A stretch of 64,000 nt of DNA. Source: Microvirga sp. Mcv34. GTDB taxonomy: Bacteria; Pseudomonadota; Alphaproteobacteria; Rhizobiales; Beijerinckiaceae. The translations under genes were made by a program, and so were the position numbers. Every line of letters starts with the position of its first letter. The stretch's first letter is position 1. Location: contig NZ_JALJRK010000002.1 of NCBI RefSeq assembly GCF_024519725.1, forward strand, positions 103,038 to 167,037. The letters are read 5' to 3'. Shown piece by piece: positions 17,056 through 25,658 of this stretch. The notes beneath the pieces are model-generated. The model was not told the DNA's origin, did not search any database, and was given only the letters and a program-made list of their open reading frames with translations.

Positions 17056-19079
17056 GGGCGCACCGCGTTCATCGTGAGGAGTTCGTAGGTTGCAACCGTT
17101 TCACCCTTGTCCGTCATGATCTCCACGTCCCACCGTACCTCGCCGTATTGCTCGTTGCGCGGCGATTTGGATTTCGCCGTCAGCCGGACCTTGATGGTCT
17201 CTCCCGGCTGCACGGGTTTGACGAAACGTAAGGAGTCGAGACCGTAATTGGCAAGCACCGGCCCGAGATCCGGGTCGACGAAGAGGCCTGCCGCGAAGGA
17301 CAGCAGCAGATAACCGTGGGCCACGCGGCCCGGGAAGAATGGATGATCCTTCGTCGCCTCTTCGCTCATATGAGCATAGAAGGTATCGCCGGTGAATTCC
17401 GCGAAATGCTCGATGTCCTCGAGACTGATCGTGCGTTCCTTGGAAACGAAGGTCTGGCCGATGGCGAGATCCTCGAAATAGTAGCGGAAGGGGTGGCGTC
17501 CCGCTTCGATGGTGGGCGCTCCCTTGATCCAGCTCTGCGTCACGCGCGAGAGCATGGCGGGCGAACCCTGCAGGGCCGTGCGCTGCATGTAATGGTGCAC
17601 GCCGCGCATGCCGCCGAGCTCCTCGCCGCCGCCAGCGCGCCCCGGCCCGCCATGGACCATGTGGGGCATCGGCGAGCCATGGCCCGTCTGCTCCTTGGCG
17701 CAGTCGCGGTCGATCAGCACGAGACGGCCGTGGAAGGCGCCGACGCCGAAGACGAGATCGGTCGCCGCAGCGGGATCGTAGGTGTAGAGCGAGGCGACGA
17801 GGCTGCCGTCGCCCTTATTGGCCAGGGCCACGGCCTGATCGAGGCCGTCATAGCCCATGACGGTGCAGACGGGGCCGAAAGCCTCGACGCTGTGCACGTT
17901 CTTGGCTCGGATCGGGTCCGCACAATGCAGCACGAGCGGGGGAAGGAAGGCGCCGCGCTCCCGGTCAGCGCCCTCGACCGTGAAGTTGTCGGGATCGCCG
18001 ACGACGATATCCGCTTCCGCCCGCAACTTCGCCACTTGGGCAAGCACGTCGCGGCGCTGCCCGAGGCCGACGACCGGGCCCATACGGACGCCTTCGAGCT
18101 CGGGGTTGCCGACCTTGACCTTGGACAGCCGCTCACCCAAGGCATCGATCACCGCCGGCACAAGGGCATTTGGCGCGATGGCGCGCCGAATGGCCGTGCA
18201 TTTCTGCCCGGCCTTCACGGTCATCTCCTTGGCGACCTCCTTGACGAAGAGGTCGAATTCCGGCGTTCCCGGCCCGGCATCGGGCGCCAGGATGGCGGCG
18301 TTCAGCGAGTCGCGCTCGGCGATGAAGCGCACGGATTCGCGCGCGATGACCGGGTGCCGCTGCAGCTTCTGGGCCGTGTCGGCGGAGCCGGTGAACGAGA
18401 CCACATCCTGGCAGGTCAGGTGGTCAAAAAGATCACCCGTGGAACCGACGATGCATTGCAGGGCACCATCGGGAAGGATACGGGATTCCGCGATCATCCG
18501 CAGCAGCGCGTGCGCCACGTAGGACGTGATCGTCGCGGGCTTCGTGACCACCGGCACGCCGGCCAGAATGGCGGGGGCCAGCTTCTCGAGCATGCCCCAG
18601 CAGGGAAAGTTGAAGGCGTTGATGTGGACGGCGACCCCGTGGAGCGGCGTCATCACGTGCTGGCCGACGAAGCTGCCGCCCTTCGACAGGGCTTCGACAT
18701 TGCCGTCCAGAAGGAAGGTGGTGTTGGGTAGTTCGCGGCGGCCCTTGGAGGCATAGACGAAGAGAGTGCCGATGCCGCCGTCCACGTCGATGAAGTTGTC
18801 GGTTCGCGTGGTGCCGGTCTGGAAGGAAAGCGTGTAGAGCTGGTCCTTGCGCTCTGACAGGTAAATGGCAAGTCGTTTCAGAAGCTCTGCCCGCTGATGG
18901 AAGGTGAGCTTCCGTAGGGCGGGACCGCCGACCTGTCGGGCATAAGCCAGCACTTCGTTCATATCGAGGCCGCCGCTGGCGACCTGCGCGACCACATCGC
19001 CGGTGACGGCGCTGTGAATGTCGGCCAGATCCTGACCGGGCGACATCCAACTTCCGCGAACGAAGCTCTCGAGTCTCAT
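17052..19079 (-). CDS. paaZ: Oxepin-CoA hydrolase / 3-oxo-5,6-dehydrosuberyl-CoA semialdehyde dehydrogenase
   Basis: 675 residues from the ATG at 19079, preceded by AAGGTG. The N-terminal aldehyde dehydrogenase domain (about 1-520) has the catalytic Cys294 in GQKCTAIRRA and the NAD-site segment VSFTGSADTAQ. A C-terminal MaoC-type hydratase domain (about 530-675) has the Asp/His pair in FTGDTFYAHM and a GRVAHGYLLLS segment. This two-domain form hydrolyses oxepin-CoA and oxidises the aldehyde formed. It is first in a leftward unit with the hydratase/dehydrogenase and thioesterase. Its promoter carries a PaaR-type operator. A longer start at 19139 would place the N terminus upstream of this ribosome site and inside the promoter. 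Confidence 0.96.
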   Translation of the reverse strand: MRLESFVRGSWMSPGQDLADIHSAVTGDVVAQVASGGLDMNEVLAYARQVGGPALRKLTFHQRAELLKRLAIYLSERKDQLYTLSFQTGTTRTDNFIDVDGGIGTLFVYASKGRRELPNTTFLLDGNVEALSKGGSFVGQHVMTPLHGVAVHINAFNFPCWGMLEKLAPAILAGVPVVTKPATITSYVAHALLRMIAESRILPDGALQCIVGSTGDLFDHLTCQDVVSFTGSADTAQKLQRHPVIARESVRFIAERDSLNAAILAPDAGPGTPEFDLFVKEVAKEMTVKAGQKCTAIRRAIAPNALVPAVIDALGERLSKVKVGNPELEGVRMGPVVGLGQRRDVLAQVAKLRAEADIVVGDPDNFTVEGADRERGAFLPPLVLHCADPIRAKNVHSVEAFGPVCTVMGYDGLDQAVALANKGDGSLVASLYTYDPAAATDLVFGVGAFHGRLVLIDRDCAKEQTGHGSPMPHMVHGGPGRAGGGEELGGMRGVHHYMQRTALQGSPAMLSRVTQSWIKGAPTIEAGRHPFRYYFEDLAIGQTFVSKERTISLEDIEHFAEFTGDTFYAHMSEEATKDHPFFPGRVAHGYLLLSFAAGLFVDPDLGPVLANYGLDSLRFVKPVQPGETIKVRLTAKSKSPRNEQYGEVRWDVEIMTDKGETVATYELLTMNAVRP

Positions 19080-19137
19080 GGGGCACCTTGGATTGCTATG
19101 ACGGGCGGCGGGATTGGCATCGCCGGATCTTTGCCGC

Positions 19138-19165
19138 ATTATTAACCGACCGGCCGGTTAGTCAA
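19138..19165 (-). promoter_or_regulatory. paaZ promoter with operator
   Basis: On the minus strand, TTGACT (19165-19160), a 16-base spacer and AATAAT (19143-19138), a strong sigma-70-like promoter. The spacer is almost entirely an 18-bp imperfect palindrome, 19143-19160, with core ACCGACCGGCCGGT at 19145-19158. The same core occurs before paaG. Confidence 0.75.
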
Positions 19166-19292
19166 GGAATTTCGAGGATGGCCTTGGGCTGACGGGGCGG
19201 CTCGACAGGAAGTGAGAAGAATGGGTAGGTGGGATAGCAGGAAGCCAAGGGGCAGAAGCCGCCTTGGCCGGAGAAGACCGGAGTAGGTTTGC

Positions 19293-20189
19293 ATGGTCGC
19301 GTTCGTAGAGACCCTGCTTGACAAGTTCCACGAGCGGACACCGATCCGGGCGGGGTCGCTGATCGTCACCGTCTTCGGGGACGCGGTGGTACCCCGGGGT
19401 GGGGTGCTGTCCCTCGCATCCCTGCACGAGATCATGCGGGCCTTCCGCATCAGCGACACGCTCGTCCGGACGGCCCTGTCCCGCCTCGTGTCGGAGGGAT
19501 GGTTCGAGCGCTGGAAGGTTGGGCGCAACAGCTATTACCGCCTGACGCCCAAGGGGCAGGAGGCCTTCGCCCAAGCCACGCGGCGGATCTACGCCGACCC
19601 GCCCCAAGACTGGCAGGGCTCCTTCGATCTCCTTCTTCTGGAGAACGCTCAGGACCGCAGCGCGCTCAGGAACGAGCTTTCGGCGGCAGGCTATGGCGCC
19701 CTAGGGCCGGACCTAATGCTGGCGGCTGCGGCATCGGCCGACGGGATCGGGCCGTTCCTGAGGCTAAGCGCGACTCCGGCCGATGCGGCGACGGCCCGGC
19801 GACTGGTGGAGCGGGCTTGGCCCCTGGCGGAGATCGAGGGCCGCTACAGGCGGTTCATCGATGCCTATTCGGGCATCCTTGGAGCCCTTGAGAGGGGCGC
19901 AGGGTTCACGAATCTCGATGCCCTGCTGGTCCGCATCCTCTTGATCCACGACTACCGCAGGGCGGTCCTGAAGGACCCGCTGCTGCCGGCCCAGCTCCTC
20001 CCGCAACCTTGGGCCGGAACGGCCGCCCGCTCCCTTTGCGGTACGATTTACAGAACCTTGCTGCCGGCGGCGGAGCGCTGGATCGACACCCATGCTCAGA
20101 ACGACATGGGACCCCTGCCGGCAGCCGACCGGGATTTCGGGCAGCGTTTCGCCGCGATGGAGCCGGTTGCCGCATTGAAGATCGGCTGA
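19293..20189 (+). CDS. paaX: Phenylacetic acid degradation repressor PaaX
   Basis: 298 residues, the usual PaaX length. The N-terminal winged helix (SLIVTVFGDAVVPRGGVLSL ... ISDTLVRTALSRLVSEGWFE, about 22-80) is followed by the PaaX central and C-terminal domains (SLCGTIYRTLLPAAERW). PaaX represses paa genes and is released by phenylacetyl-CoA. It is divergent from paaZ and directly upstream of paaABCDE on the same strand. A second candidate regulator of TetR type closes the cluster at 25014. No textbook PaaX site was recognised, but a short perfect palindrome sits before paaA at 20201-20213. Confidence 0.93.
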   Translation: MVAFVETLLDKFHERTPIRAGSLIVTVFGDAVVPRGGVLSLASLHEIMRAFRISDTLVRTALSRLVSEGWFERWKVGRNSYYRLTPKGQEAFAQATRRIYADPPQDWQGSFDLLLLENAQDRSALRNELSAAGYGALGPDLMLAAAASADGIGPFLRLSATPADAATARRLVERAWPLAEIEGRYRRFIDAYSGILGALERGAGFTNLDALLVRILLIHDYRRAVLKDPLLPAQLLPQPWAGTAARSLCGTIYRTLLPAAERWIDTHAQNDMGPLPAADRDFGQRFAAMEPVAALKIG

Positions 20190-20200
20190 CGAATACGTTA

Positions 20201-20240
20201 CAAGAAATTCTTGAATAAGCTATTTTATGTGACATATTAA
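20201..20240 (+). promoter_or_regulatory. Possible paaA promoter and palindrome
   Basis: CAAGAA-A-TTCTTG, a perfect 6-bp inverted repeat, at 20201-20213, overlaps TTGAAT (20211-20216), which lies about 17 bases before a TA-rich -10-like ATATTAA (20234-20240). The ACCNACCGNCCGGT core of the two leftward promoters is absent here. Confidence 0.4.
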
Positions 20241-20346
20241 GAAGGCCTGCGGAAAGCCGGTGAGGCATGCCGCCTGCGCGCAGGGATCCTGCCCTCGCCG
20301 GAGGTGGGAAGAGGTCGGCAAGGCCGCGAAACCAGGGAGAAGCGCC

Positions 20347-21342
20347 GTGTACGCACAGATGGTGAAGACGGGCGTCGAACATGTCCGCTCCAAGGATGAG
20401 ATGTCCCCGGAGGAGCAGGCCTTCCAGGAGCGCGTCGACGCGGACATCAAGATCGAGCCGAAGGAGTGGATGCCGGAGGCCTACCGCAAGACCCTGATTC
20501 GGCAGATCTCGCAGCACGCCCATTCCGAGATCATCGGCATGCAGCCGGAAGGCAACTGGATCACCCGTGCGCCCACCCTGGAGCGCAAGGCAATCCTGCT
20601 GGCCAAGGTGCAGGACGAGGCCGGCCACGGGCTTTATCTCTACTGCGCGGCCGAGACGCTGGGCGTGAGCCGCGACGAGCTCATGGAGCAGCTCAACAGC
20701 GGCAAGGCCAAGTATTCCAGCATCTTCAACTATCCGACGCTCACCTGGGCCGATATCGGGGCCATCGGCTGGCTCGTCGACGGCGCCGCGATCATGAACC
20801 AGGTGCCGTTGCAGCGCTGTTCCTATGGTCCTTATTCGCGTGCGATGATCCGCATCTGCAAGGAGGAGAGCTTTCATCAGCGCCAAGGCTACGACGCCAT
20901 GACGAAGCTCGCCCGCGGAACGCCCGAGCAGAAGCAGATGGCGCAGGACGCCTTGAACCGCTGGTGGTGGCCGTCGCTCATGATGTTCGGCCCGTCCGAT
21001 GCGGATTCGGTGCACAGCGCCCAGTCCATGCGCTGGAAAATCAAGATCAACTCCAACGACGAGCTGCGCCAGAAATTCGTCGACCAGACGGTGCCGCAGG
21101 CCGAGTATCTCGGCCTCACCGTTCCGGATCCCGACCTCAAATGGAACGCGGAGCGCGGACATTACGATTTCGGCGAGATCGATTGGGACGAGTTCTACCA
21201 GGTCATCGCCGGCAACGGCCCCTGCAACCGCCAGCGCCTGCGCACCCGCGTGAAGGCCTACGAGGAGGGGCAGTGGGTGCGCGACGCAGCCGACGCCTAT
21301 GCGGCCAAGAAGGCGGCGCGGTCAAAGGCCAAGGCTGCCTGA
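20347..21342 (+). CDS. paaA: Phenylacetyl-CoA 1,2-epoxidase subunit PaaA
   Basis: 331 residues from GTG 20347 ([11 protein letters not shown]), chosen because AGGGAGAAG precedes it and an upstream ATG (20260) adds non-conserved sequence. PaaA is the catalytic di-iron oxygenase subunit. Ligand motifs are visible: Glu91 and His94 in QDEAGHG, and Glu174 and His177 in [10 protein letters not shown]; the conserved EWMPEAYRK and [20 protein letters not shown] segments precede them. It forms the epoxidase with PaaBC and receives electrons from PaaE. First gene of the rightward operon. Confidence 0.97.
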   Translation: MYAQMVKTGVEHVRSKDEMSPEEQAFQERVDADIKIEPKEWMPEAYRKTLIRQISQHAHSEIIGMQPEGNWITRAPTLERKAILLAKVQDEAGHGLYLYCAAETLGVSRDELMEQLNSGKAKYSSIFNYPTLTWADIGAIGWLVDGAAIMNQVPLQRCSYGPYSRAMIRICKEESFHQRQGYDAMTKLARGTPEQKQMAQDALNRWWWPSLMMFGPSDADSVHSAQSMRWKIKINSNDELRQKFVDQTVPQAEYLGLTVPDPDLKWNAERGHYDFGEIDWDEFYQVIAGNGPCNRQRLRTRVKAYEEGQWVRDAADAYAAKKAARSKAKAA

Positions 21343-21356
21343 GCGGGAGATCAAGA

Positions 21357-21647
21357 ATGACCGACAAGAAGGAATGGCCTCTCTGGGAGGTGTTCATCCG
21401 CAGCCAGCACGGCTTGGCCCATCGCCATGTGGGCAGCCTGCATGCGCCCGATGCCGAGATGGCGATCATGAATGCGCGCGACGTCTATACGCGCCGCAAC
21501 GAGGGCGTCAGCATCTGGGTCGTGAAGGCGTCTGACATCTCGGCGAGTTCGCCCGGCGAGAAGGGACCGCTGTTCGACCCCGCCAACAGCAAGGTCTACC
21601 GCCACCCCACCTTCTACGAGATTCCCGAAGAGTTGGGGCATATGTGA
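21357..21647 (+). CDS. paaB: Epoxidase subunit PaaB
   Basis: 96 residues, ATG 21357, 14 bases after paaA. PaaB is a small structural subunit linking PaaAC heterodimers. It shows the family pattern WEVFIRSQHGLAHRHVGSLH and NARDVYTRRNEGVSIWVV. Its stop overlaps the paaC start (ATGA at 21644-21647), a sign of translational coupling. Confidence 0.96.
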   Translation: MTDKKEWPLWEVFIRSQHGLAHRHVGSLHAPDAEMAIMNARDVYTRRNEGVSIWVVKASDISASSPGEKGPLFDPANSKVYRHPTFYEIPEELGHM

Positions 21648-22405
21648 TGAACGGGCAGGACGCTCTTTTCGAGTATCTGCTGCGCCTCGGGGACAATGCC
21701 CTGATCCTCGGGCACCGCTTGTCGGAATGGTGCGGGCATTCGCCGGTCCTCGAGGAGGATCTGGCGCTCTCCAACGTCGCCCTCGACCTCATCGGACAAA
21801 CGCAGCTCTGGCTGAACCTCGCGGGCGAGGTGGAGGGCAAGGGGCGCGACGCCGACAAGCTCGCCTATCTTCGCGATGCGCGCGACTTCCGCAACGTCCT
21901 TCTCGTCGAGCAGCCGAACGGCGACTTCGCCGTCACGATGGCGCGTCAGTTCTATTTCGATGCTTGGCATTACCTCCTGCTGCGCGAGCTGACCGGCTCG
22001 AAGGATGCCCGCATCGCCGAGATCGCGGCGAAGAGCCTCAAGGAGGTCACGTATCACCTCGAGCGGAGCCGCGACTGGGTCCTGCGCCTCGGCGACGGCA
22101 CGGAGGAGAGCCATCGCCGGATGCAGGCCGCCATCGACGATCTGTGGATGTATACGGGCGAGCTGTTCGAGAGCGACGACATTGACCGGGCCATGGTCCA
22201 GGAGGGTCTGGGCCCCGATCTCGTGACGCTGCACGAGCCCTGGCTAGGGCTCGTCCGGGCGACGGCCGAGGAGGCGACACTCTCCCTGCCGCAACCCGGC
22301 TGGGCCCAGAAGGGCGGACGGCGCGGCATCCATTCCGAGCATCTCGGCTACATTCTGGCCGATCTCCAATTCCTGCAGCGGGCCTATCCCAACGCCACGT
22401 GGTGA
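21644..22405 (+). CDS. paaC: Epoxidase subunit PaaC
   Basis: 253 residues. PaaC is the ferritin-like structural partner of PaaA, without a catalytic di-iron site. Recognisable stretches are LGDNALILGHRLSEWCGHSP, LSNVALDLIGQTQLWL, FAVTMARQFYFDAWHYLLL and KEVTYHLERSRDWV. It overlaps paaB by four bases and is followed within a few bases by paaD. Confidence 0.96.
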   Translation: MMNGQDALFEYLLRLGDNALILGHRLSEWCGHSPVLEEDLALSNVALDLIGQTQLWLNLAGEVEGKGRDADKLAYLRDARDFRNVLLVEQPNGDFAVTMARQFYFDAWHYLLLRELTGSKDARIAEIAAKSLKEVTYHLERSRDWVLRLGDGTEESHRRMQAAIDDLWMYTGELFESDDIDRAMVQEGLGPDLVTLHEPWLGLVRATAEEATLSLPQPGWAQKGGRRGIHSEHLGYILADLQFLQRAYPNATW

Positions 22406-22419
22406 GGAGCGCGGGTGTG

Positions 22420-22932
22420 ATGATCGACAGCCTGACACGACCGGACCCGGATCAGATCAGAGGCTGGCTGGACGCGGTTCCCGACCCGGAGGTGCCCGCC
22501 GTCTCGGTCATGGATCTCGGCATCGTTCGCGATGTGCAATGGGACGGCGACGAACTGGTCGTCGCGATCACCCCGACCTATTCGGGCTGTCCCGCGACAA
22601 GCGTCATCGCGTTCGAGATCGAAGCCGCCCTGCGTACGCGAGGGATCGAGCGCCTGCGCGTCGAGCGGCGCCTTTCGCCGCCTTGGACGACGGATTGGAT
22701 CACCCCGGAAGGGCGACGCCGGTTGGAGGCCTTCGGCATTGCGCCACCGGCCGAGAGTTCCGGCGGGCCATCGCCCTTCGACCGTTTCCTGCGCAAGCCG
22801 CTGGCGATCGCCTGCCCGCGCTGCAAATCGGTGAATACCGAACGGGTGAGCGAATTCGGATCGACGCCGTGCAAGGCGCAGTACCGGTGCTGCGATTGCC
22901 TCGAGCCTTTCGACTACTTCAAGTGCATTTGA
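22420..22932 (+). CDS. paaD: Iron-sulfur assembly-type protein PaaD
   Basis: 170 residues from ATG 22420 (GTG 22417 and 22399 are alternatives; GAGGAG lies upstream). The N-terminal MIP18/DUF59-like domain (VPDPEVPAVSVMDLGIVRDV, TPTYSGCPAT) precedes a C-terminal Cys-rich zinc-ribbon-like end (CPRCKS ... CKAQYRCCDCLEPFDYFKC). PaaD is required for an active epoxidase and is thought to help mature its iron centres. It lies between paaC and paaE as in most paa operons. Confidence 0.95.
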   Translation: MIDSLTRPDPDQIRGWLDAVPDPEVPAVSVMDLGIVRDVQWDGDELVVAITPTYSGCPATSVIAFEIEAALRTRGIERLRVERRLSPPWTTDWITPEGRRRLEAFGIAPPAESSGGPSPFDRFLRKPLAIACPRCKSVNTERVSEFGSTPCKAQYRCCDCLEPFDYFKCI

Positions 22933-22948
22933 AAAGAGCGGATGCTCC

Positions 22949-24025
22949 ATGACGAAGTTCTATCCCGTCACCGTTGCCGACGTGCGGCGCGAAACCCGCG
23001 ATGCGATCATCCTGACGCTGGACGTGCCGGATGAGCACAAGGAGGCGTTCCGCTTCTCGCCGGGGCAATACCTGACTCTGCGCACCACCATCGACGGCGA
23101 CGAGGTGCGGCGATCCTATTCCATCTGTGCGACCCCGATGGAGGGCAGGCTCCGCGTCGGCATCAAGAAAATCGCCGGCGGCGCATTCTCCAGCTGGGCG
23201 AGCGAGCAGCTCGCGGCCGGGCAGGTCATCGAGGCCATGCCGCCGATGGGCAATTTCTTCGTGCCCCTCGATCAGGCCCGCAAGCGTCACTTCGTGGGCT
23301 TCGCAGCAGGCAGCGGGATCACGCCTCTGCTCAGCATCGTCAAGACGACGCTGGTAGCCGAGCCTCAATCCTCCTTCACGCTGTTCTACGGCAACCGCGC
23401 TTCGAGCTCGATCATGTTCCGCGAGGAGCTGGAGGATCTGAAGAACGAGCATCTCGACCGATTCAGCCTGATCCACATCCTCAGCCGTGAGCAGCAGGAT
23501 ATCGATCTCTTCAACGGGCGCCTGACCAAGGAAAAGTGCGATCAGCTCCTCGACCATTGGATCGACGCCTCGTCCATCGACACCGCTTTCATCTGCGGGC
23601 CGCAGGACATGATGCTGGGAGTCGCGCAAAGCCTCGAGGAGCATGGCCTCGACAAGCGCCAGATCAAGTTCGAGCTCTTCGCCACCTCGACGCCAAGCCG
23701 CCGGCAGCGCCGGCCCGAGGAGGCTACCGCGGAGGATCGCAAGAACCTGTGCGAGGCCACCATCGTCATCGACGGACGGGCCAGGAGCCTGACTTTCGAG
23801 AAGGGAACCGCCTCGGTCCTCGATGCCGCCACGGCCGAAGGGCTCGAGCTACCCTATGCCTGCAAGGGTGGCGTCTGCTCCACCTGCCGGGCGATGCTGG
23901 TCGAAGGCGAGGTCGACATGGACGCGAACTTCGCTTTGGAAGATTACGAGATCGCCCGCGGGTATATCCTGACTTGCCAGAGCTATCCGGTCAGCGACAA
24001 GATCCTGGTCGATTTCGACAAATGA
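22949..24025 (+). CDS. paaE: Epoxidase reductase PaaE
   Basis: 358 residues. The NADPH-dependent reductase passes electrons to the PaaA di-iron centre. The FAD domain has RRSYSICATP (about 52-61), the NAD(P) domain has GFAAGSGITPLLSI and FICGPQDMM, and the C-terminal plant-type [2Fe-2S] ferredoxin domain (about 265-358) has the cluster motif CKGGVCSTCRAML and a last Cys in YILTCQSYP. The gene is 16 bases after paaD and 16 bases before the PaaA/C-like gene. Confidence 0.96.
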   Translation: MTKFYPVTVADVRRETRDAIILTLDVPDEHKEAFRFSPGQYLTLRTTIDGDEVRRSYSICATPMEGRLRVGIKKIAGGAFSSWASEQLAAGQVIEAMPPMGNFFVPLDQARKRHFVGFAAGSGITPLLSIVKTTLVAEPQSSFTLFYGNRASSSIMFREELEDLKNEHLDRFSLIHILSREQQDIDLFNGRLTKEKCDQLLDHWIDASSIDTAFICGPQDMMLGVAQSLEEHGLDKRQIKFELFATSTPSRRQRRPEEATAEDRKNLCEATIVIDGRARSLTFEKGTASVLDAATAEGLELPYACKGGVCSTCRAMLVEGEVDMDANFALEDYEIARGYILTCQSYPVSDKILVDFDK

Positions 24026-24041
24026 CGAGGGAGCGGCTGCC

Positions 24042-24806
24042 ATGGTCGATGAAGAGGATCTTGTCACCTTCATAGCCGGCGGCGGCCGGCTGAGCGCGCC
24101 GGGGAACGTCACGCCGCGTTATCGCGGCGAGCTGATGCGCTTGATGGCGATCTTCATCGATTCTGAGATGGCGGGCGCCTCCGGCTTCGCCGATTGCATC
24201 AATCTGGCTCCGGGACTGAAGGAGCGGATCATCGCGACGCGGATCGTCTTCGACAAGTTCAATCATGCCCGTCAGGTTCTGGGCCTGATGGAACAGTTCG
24301 GCGCCAACACGGCCCAGTATGTGGGTGCTCATCCCTGGGCGTCCCGGCTCGATCGCAGCGTCGATCTCGGCACGCGGCGTATGGATGGCGACATGCGCCT
24401 CAACGTGTTCCATTACCCGATCAACGGCTGGGTCGACGCAGTGGTGATGAATTGCCTGATGGGGCAGGCCACGGTGGTGCAGCTCGACGAGTTGACGCGC
24501 GGCTCCTATCAGCCTCTTGCCGACGCGTTGGCCGAAATCCTTCCCGCCGAGCGACGTCATGCGGAGCTCGGGCAGCAGGGATTGCGGGACGCCCTGGAGA
24601 GAGGGCACGACAGGACCGATGCCCAGGCCTCGGTGAACTACTGGTATCCTCGCGTGGCCGACACCTTCGGCAGCAGCACGTCGGACCACTTCACCCAGCA
24701 TCGGAGATACGGATTGCGCCGGAAGGGTCGGGAGGAGCTGACGGCCGAGTGGCAGAGGCTCGTTCATCCGATGCTTTCGCGCTTCGGCCTCGCCGTTCCG
24801 GGGTGA
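24042..24806 (+). CDS. PaaA/PaaC-like ferritin-fold protein, additional paa operon gene
   Basis: 254 residues belonging to the phenylacetate catabolic PaaA/PaaC family (PF05138-like), sixth in the operon, 16 bases after paaE, with GAGGGAGCGGC upstream. Helical segments resemble those of PaaA and PaaC. The di-iron motifs are partly degraded: Glu42 (DSEMAG) and Glu170-x-x-His173 (ERRHAE) are present, but the first ExxH is Lys72-Phe-Asn-His75 in FDKFNHARQ. Lys in place of Glu argues against a normal di-iron centre and for a structural or regulatory role, as in PaaC. It is not one of the standard PaaABCDE proteins; what it adds is unknown. Alternatively it binds a single metal or has its own substrate. 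Confidence 0.8.
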   Translation: MVDEEDLVTFIAGGGRLSAPGNVTPRYRGELMRLMAIFIDSEMAGASGFADCINLAPGLKERIIATRIVFDKFNHARQVLGLMEQFGANTAQYVGAHPWASRLDRSVDLGTRRMDGDMRLNVFHYPINGWVDAVVMNCLMGQATVVQLDELTRGSYQPLADALAEILPAERRHAELGQQGLRDALERGHDRTDAQASVNYWYPRVADTFGSSTSDHFTQHRRYGLRRKGREELTAEWQRLVHPMLSRFGLAVPG

Positions 24807-24833
24807 CATCCGCCACCTCGTCACTTCCCTTTT

Positions 24834-24937
24834 CATCACCAGGCTTATCCCGGTGATCTCGATCGGCAAGACGCAGGGCTTCTCAGCGTCGGGATGGCCG
24901 GCACTGGTTCCCGGATCAAGTCCACGGAGGCCATGAG
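24834..24937. repeat. Diverged copy of the two-hairpin repeat
   Basis: Reads like the reverse complement of 10200-10292: CATCACCAGGCTTATCCCGG, GTGATCTCGAT, then GCGTCGGGATGGCCGGCAC. It lies between the convergent PaaA/C-like and tetR genes. The hairpins carry mismatches, so this copy is older or decaying. Confidence 0.65.
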
Positions 24938-25013
24938 GTGGGAAGGTCGCGGATCCGAACTGGATGCTTCGCGTCGACCCGAAGGTCGGCGCGATCCTTG
25001 AGCGGACAGGGTC

Positions 25014-25649
25014 CTATTCCGCTGCGCTGGCGCGCCGAGGGGAGCCAGCCGGTTCCGCGCGAAGATTGCGGGTCCCATCTACGATGAGGTGGGATACGAG
25101 CGCGGCATAATCCGCACGGGTCACCTCGCCGGTGCTCTTGAACCAGAGATAGTGCCAGTTGATCATGCCGAAGAGAGACATGGTCACGGGTTTGAGCAGC
25201 CTGGTCCCCTTCAGCTGCGGCGCCACGCCCTCCACCGCATCGGAGAAGATCTTCACCAGCTCCCGCTCCACGGCCTTGAGTTCTCCCTGCCGGTCGGCCG
25301 GGAGCAGGCGCATGCCGTTGATCTGCACATTGTGCTGGGCATCGGCGTCGCGATAGGCCTCGAGCAGGCCCGCGACCAGTTCCCTCAGGCGATCTTCGGG
25401 GGAGAGGTCCGGGCGGTCGGCCGCTTCTACAACCTCGAGCAGTTCCTCGAGGTGAAAGCGGATCACGTCGAAGAGCAGCTCCTCCTTGTCCCTGTAGTAG
25501 TGATAAAGATTGGCCTTGGAGACCCCGCAGGCTTCCGCGATCTTGCTCATGGAGGCGCGGTCGTATCCGTGCTCCGCGAAGAGTTCGGCCGAGCGATCGA
25601 GGATCGCCCGGCGCTTGTCGTCATAATCGGTGGCACGGGTTCGGGCCAT
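25014..25649 (-). CDS. paaR: TetR family regulator, PaaR-like
   Basis: 211 residues. The N-terminal TetR DNA-binding domain (RAILDRSAELFAEHGYDRAS, MSKIAEACGVSKANLYHYY, about 12-55) precedes an all-helical ligand domain. It is the last gene of the leftward paaG-paaI-paaK unit, nine bases after paaK. TetR-type PaaR proteins repress paa genes and sense phenylacetyl-CoA in several bacteria. The matching ACCNACCGNCCGGT operators before paaG and paaZ fit such a regulator, including autoregulation. Assignment as PaaR rests on context plus the TetR-type sites. Confidence 0.85.
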   Translation of the reverse strand: MARTRATDYDDKRRAILDRSAELFAEHGYDRASMSKIAEACGVSKANLYHYYRDKEELLFDVIRFHLEELLEVVEAADRPDLSPEDRLRELVAGLLEAYRDADAQHNVQINGMRLLPADRQGELKAVERELVKIFSDAVEGVAPQLKGTRLLKPVTMSLFGMINWHYLWFKSTGEVTRADYAALVSHLIVDGTRNLRAEPAGSPRRASAAE

Positions 25650-25658
25650 GGGACTCTT

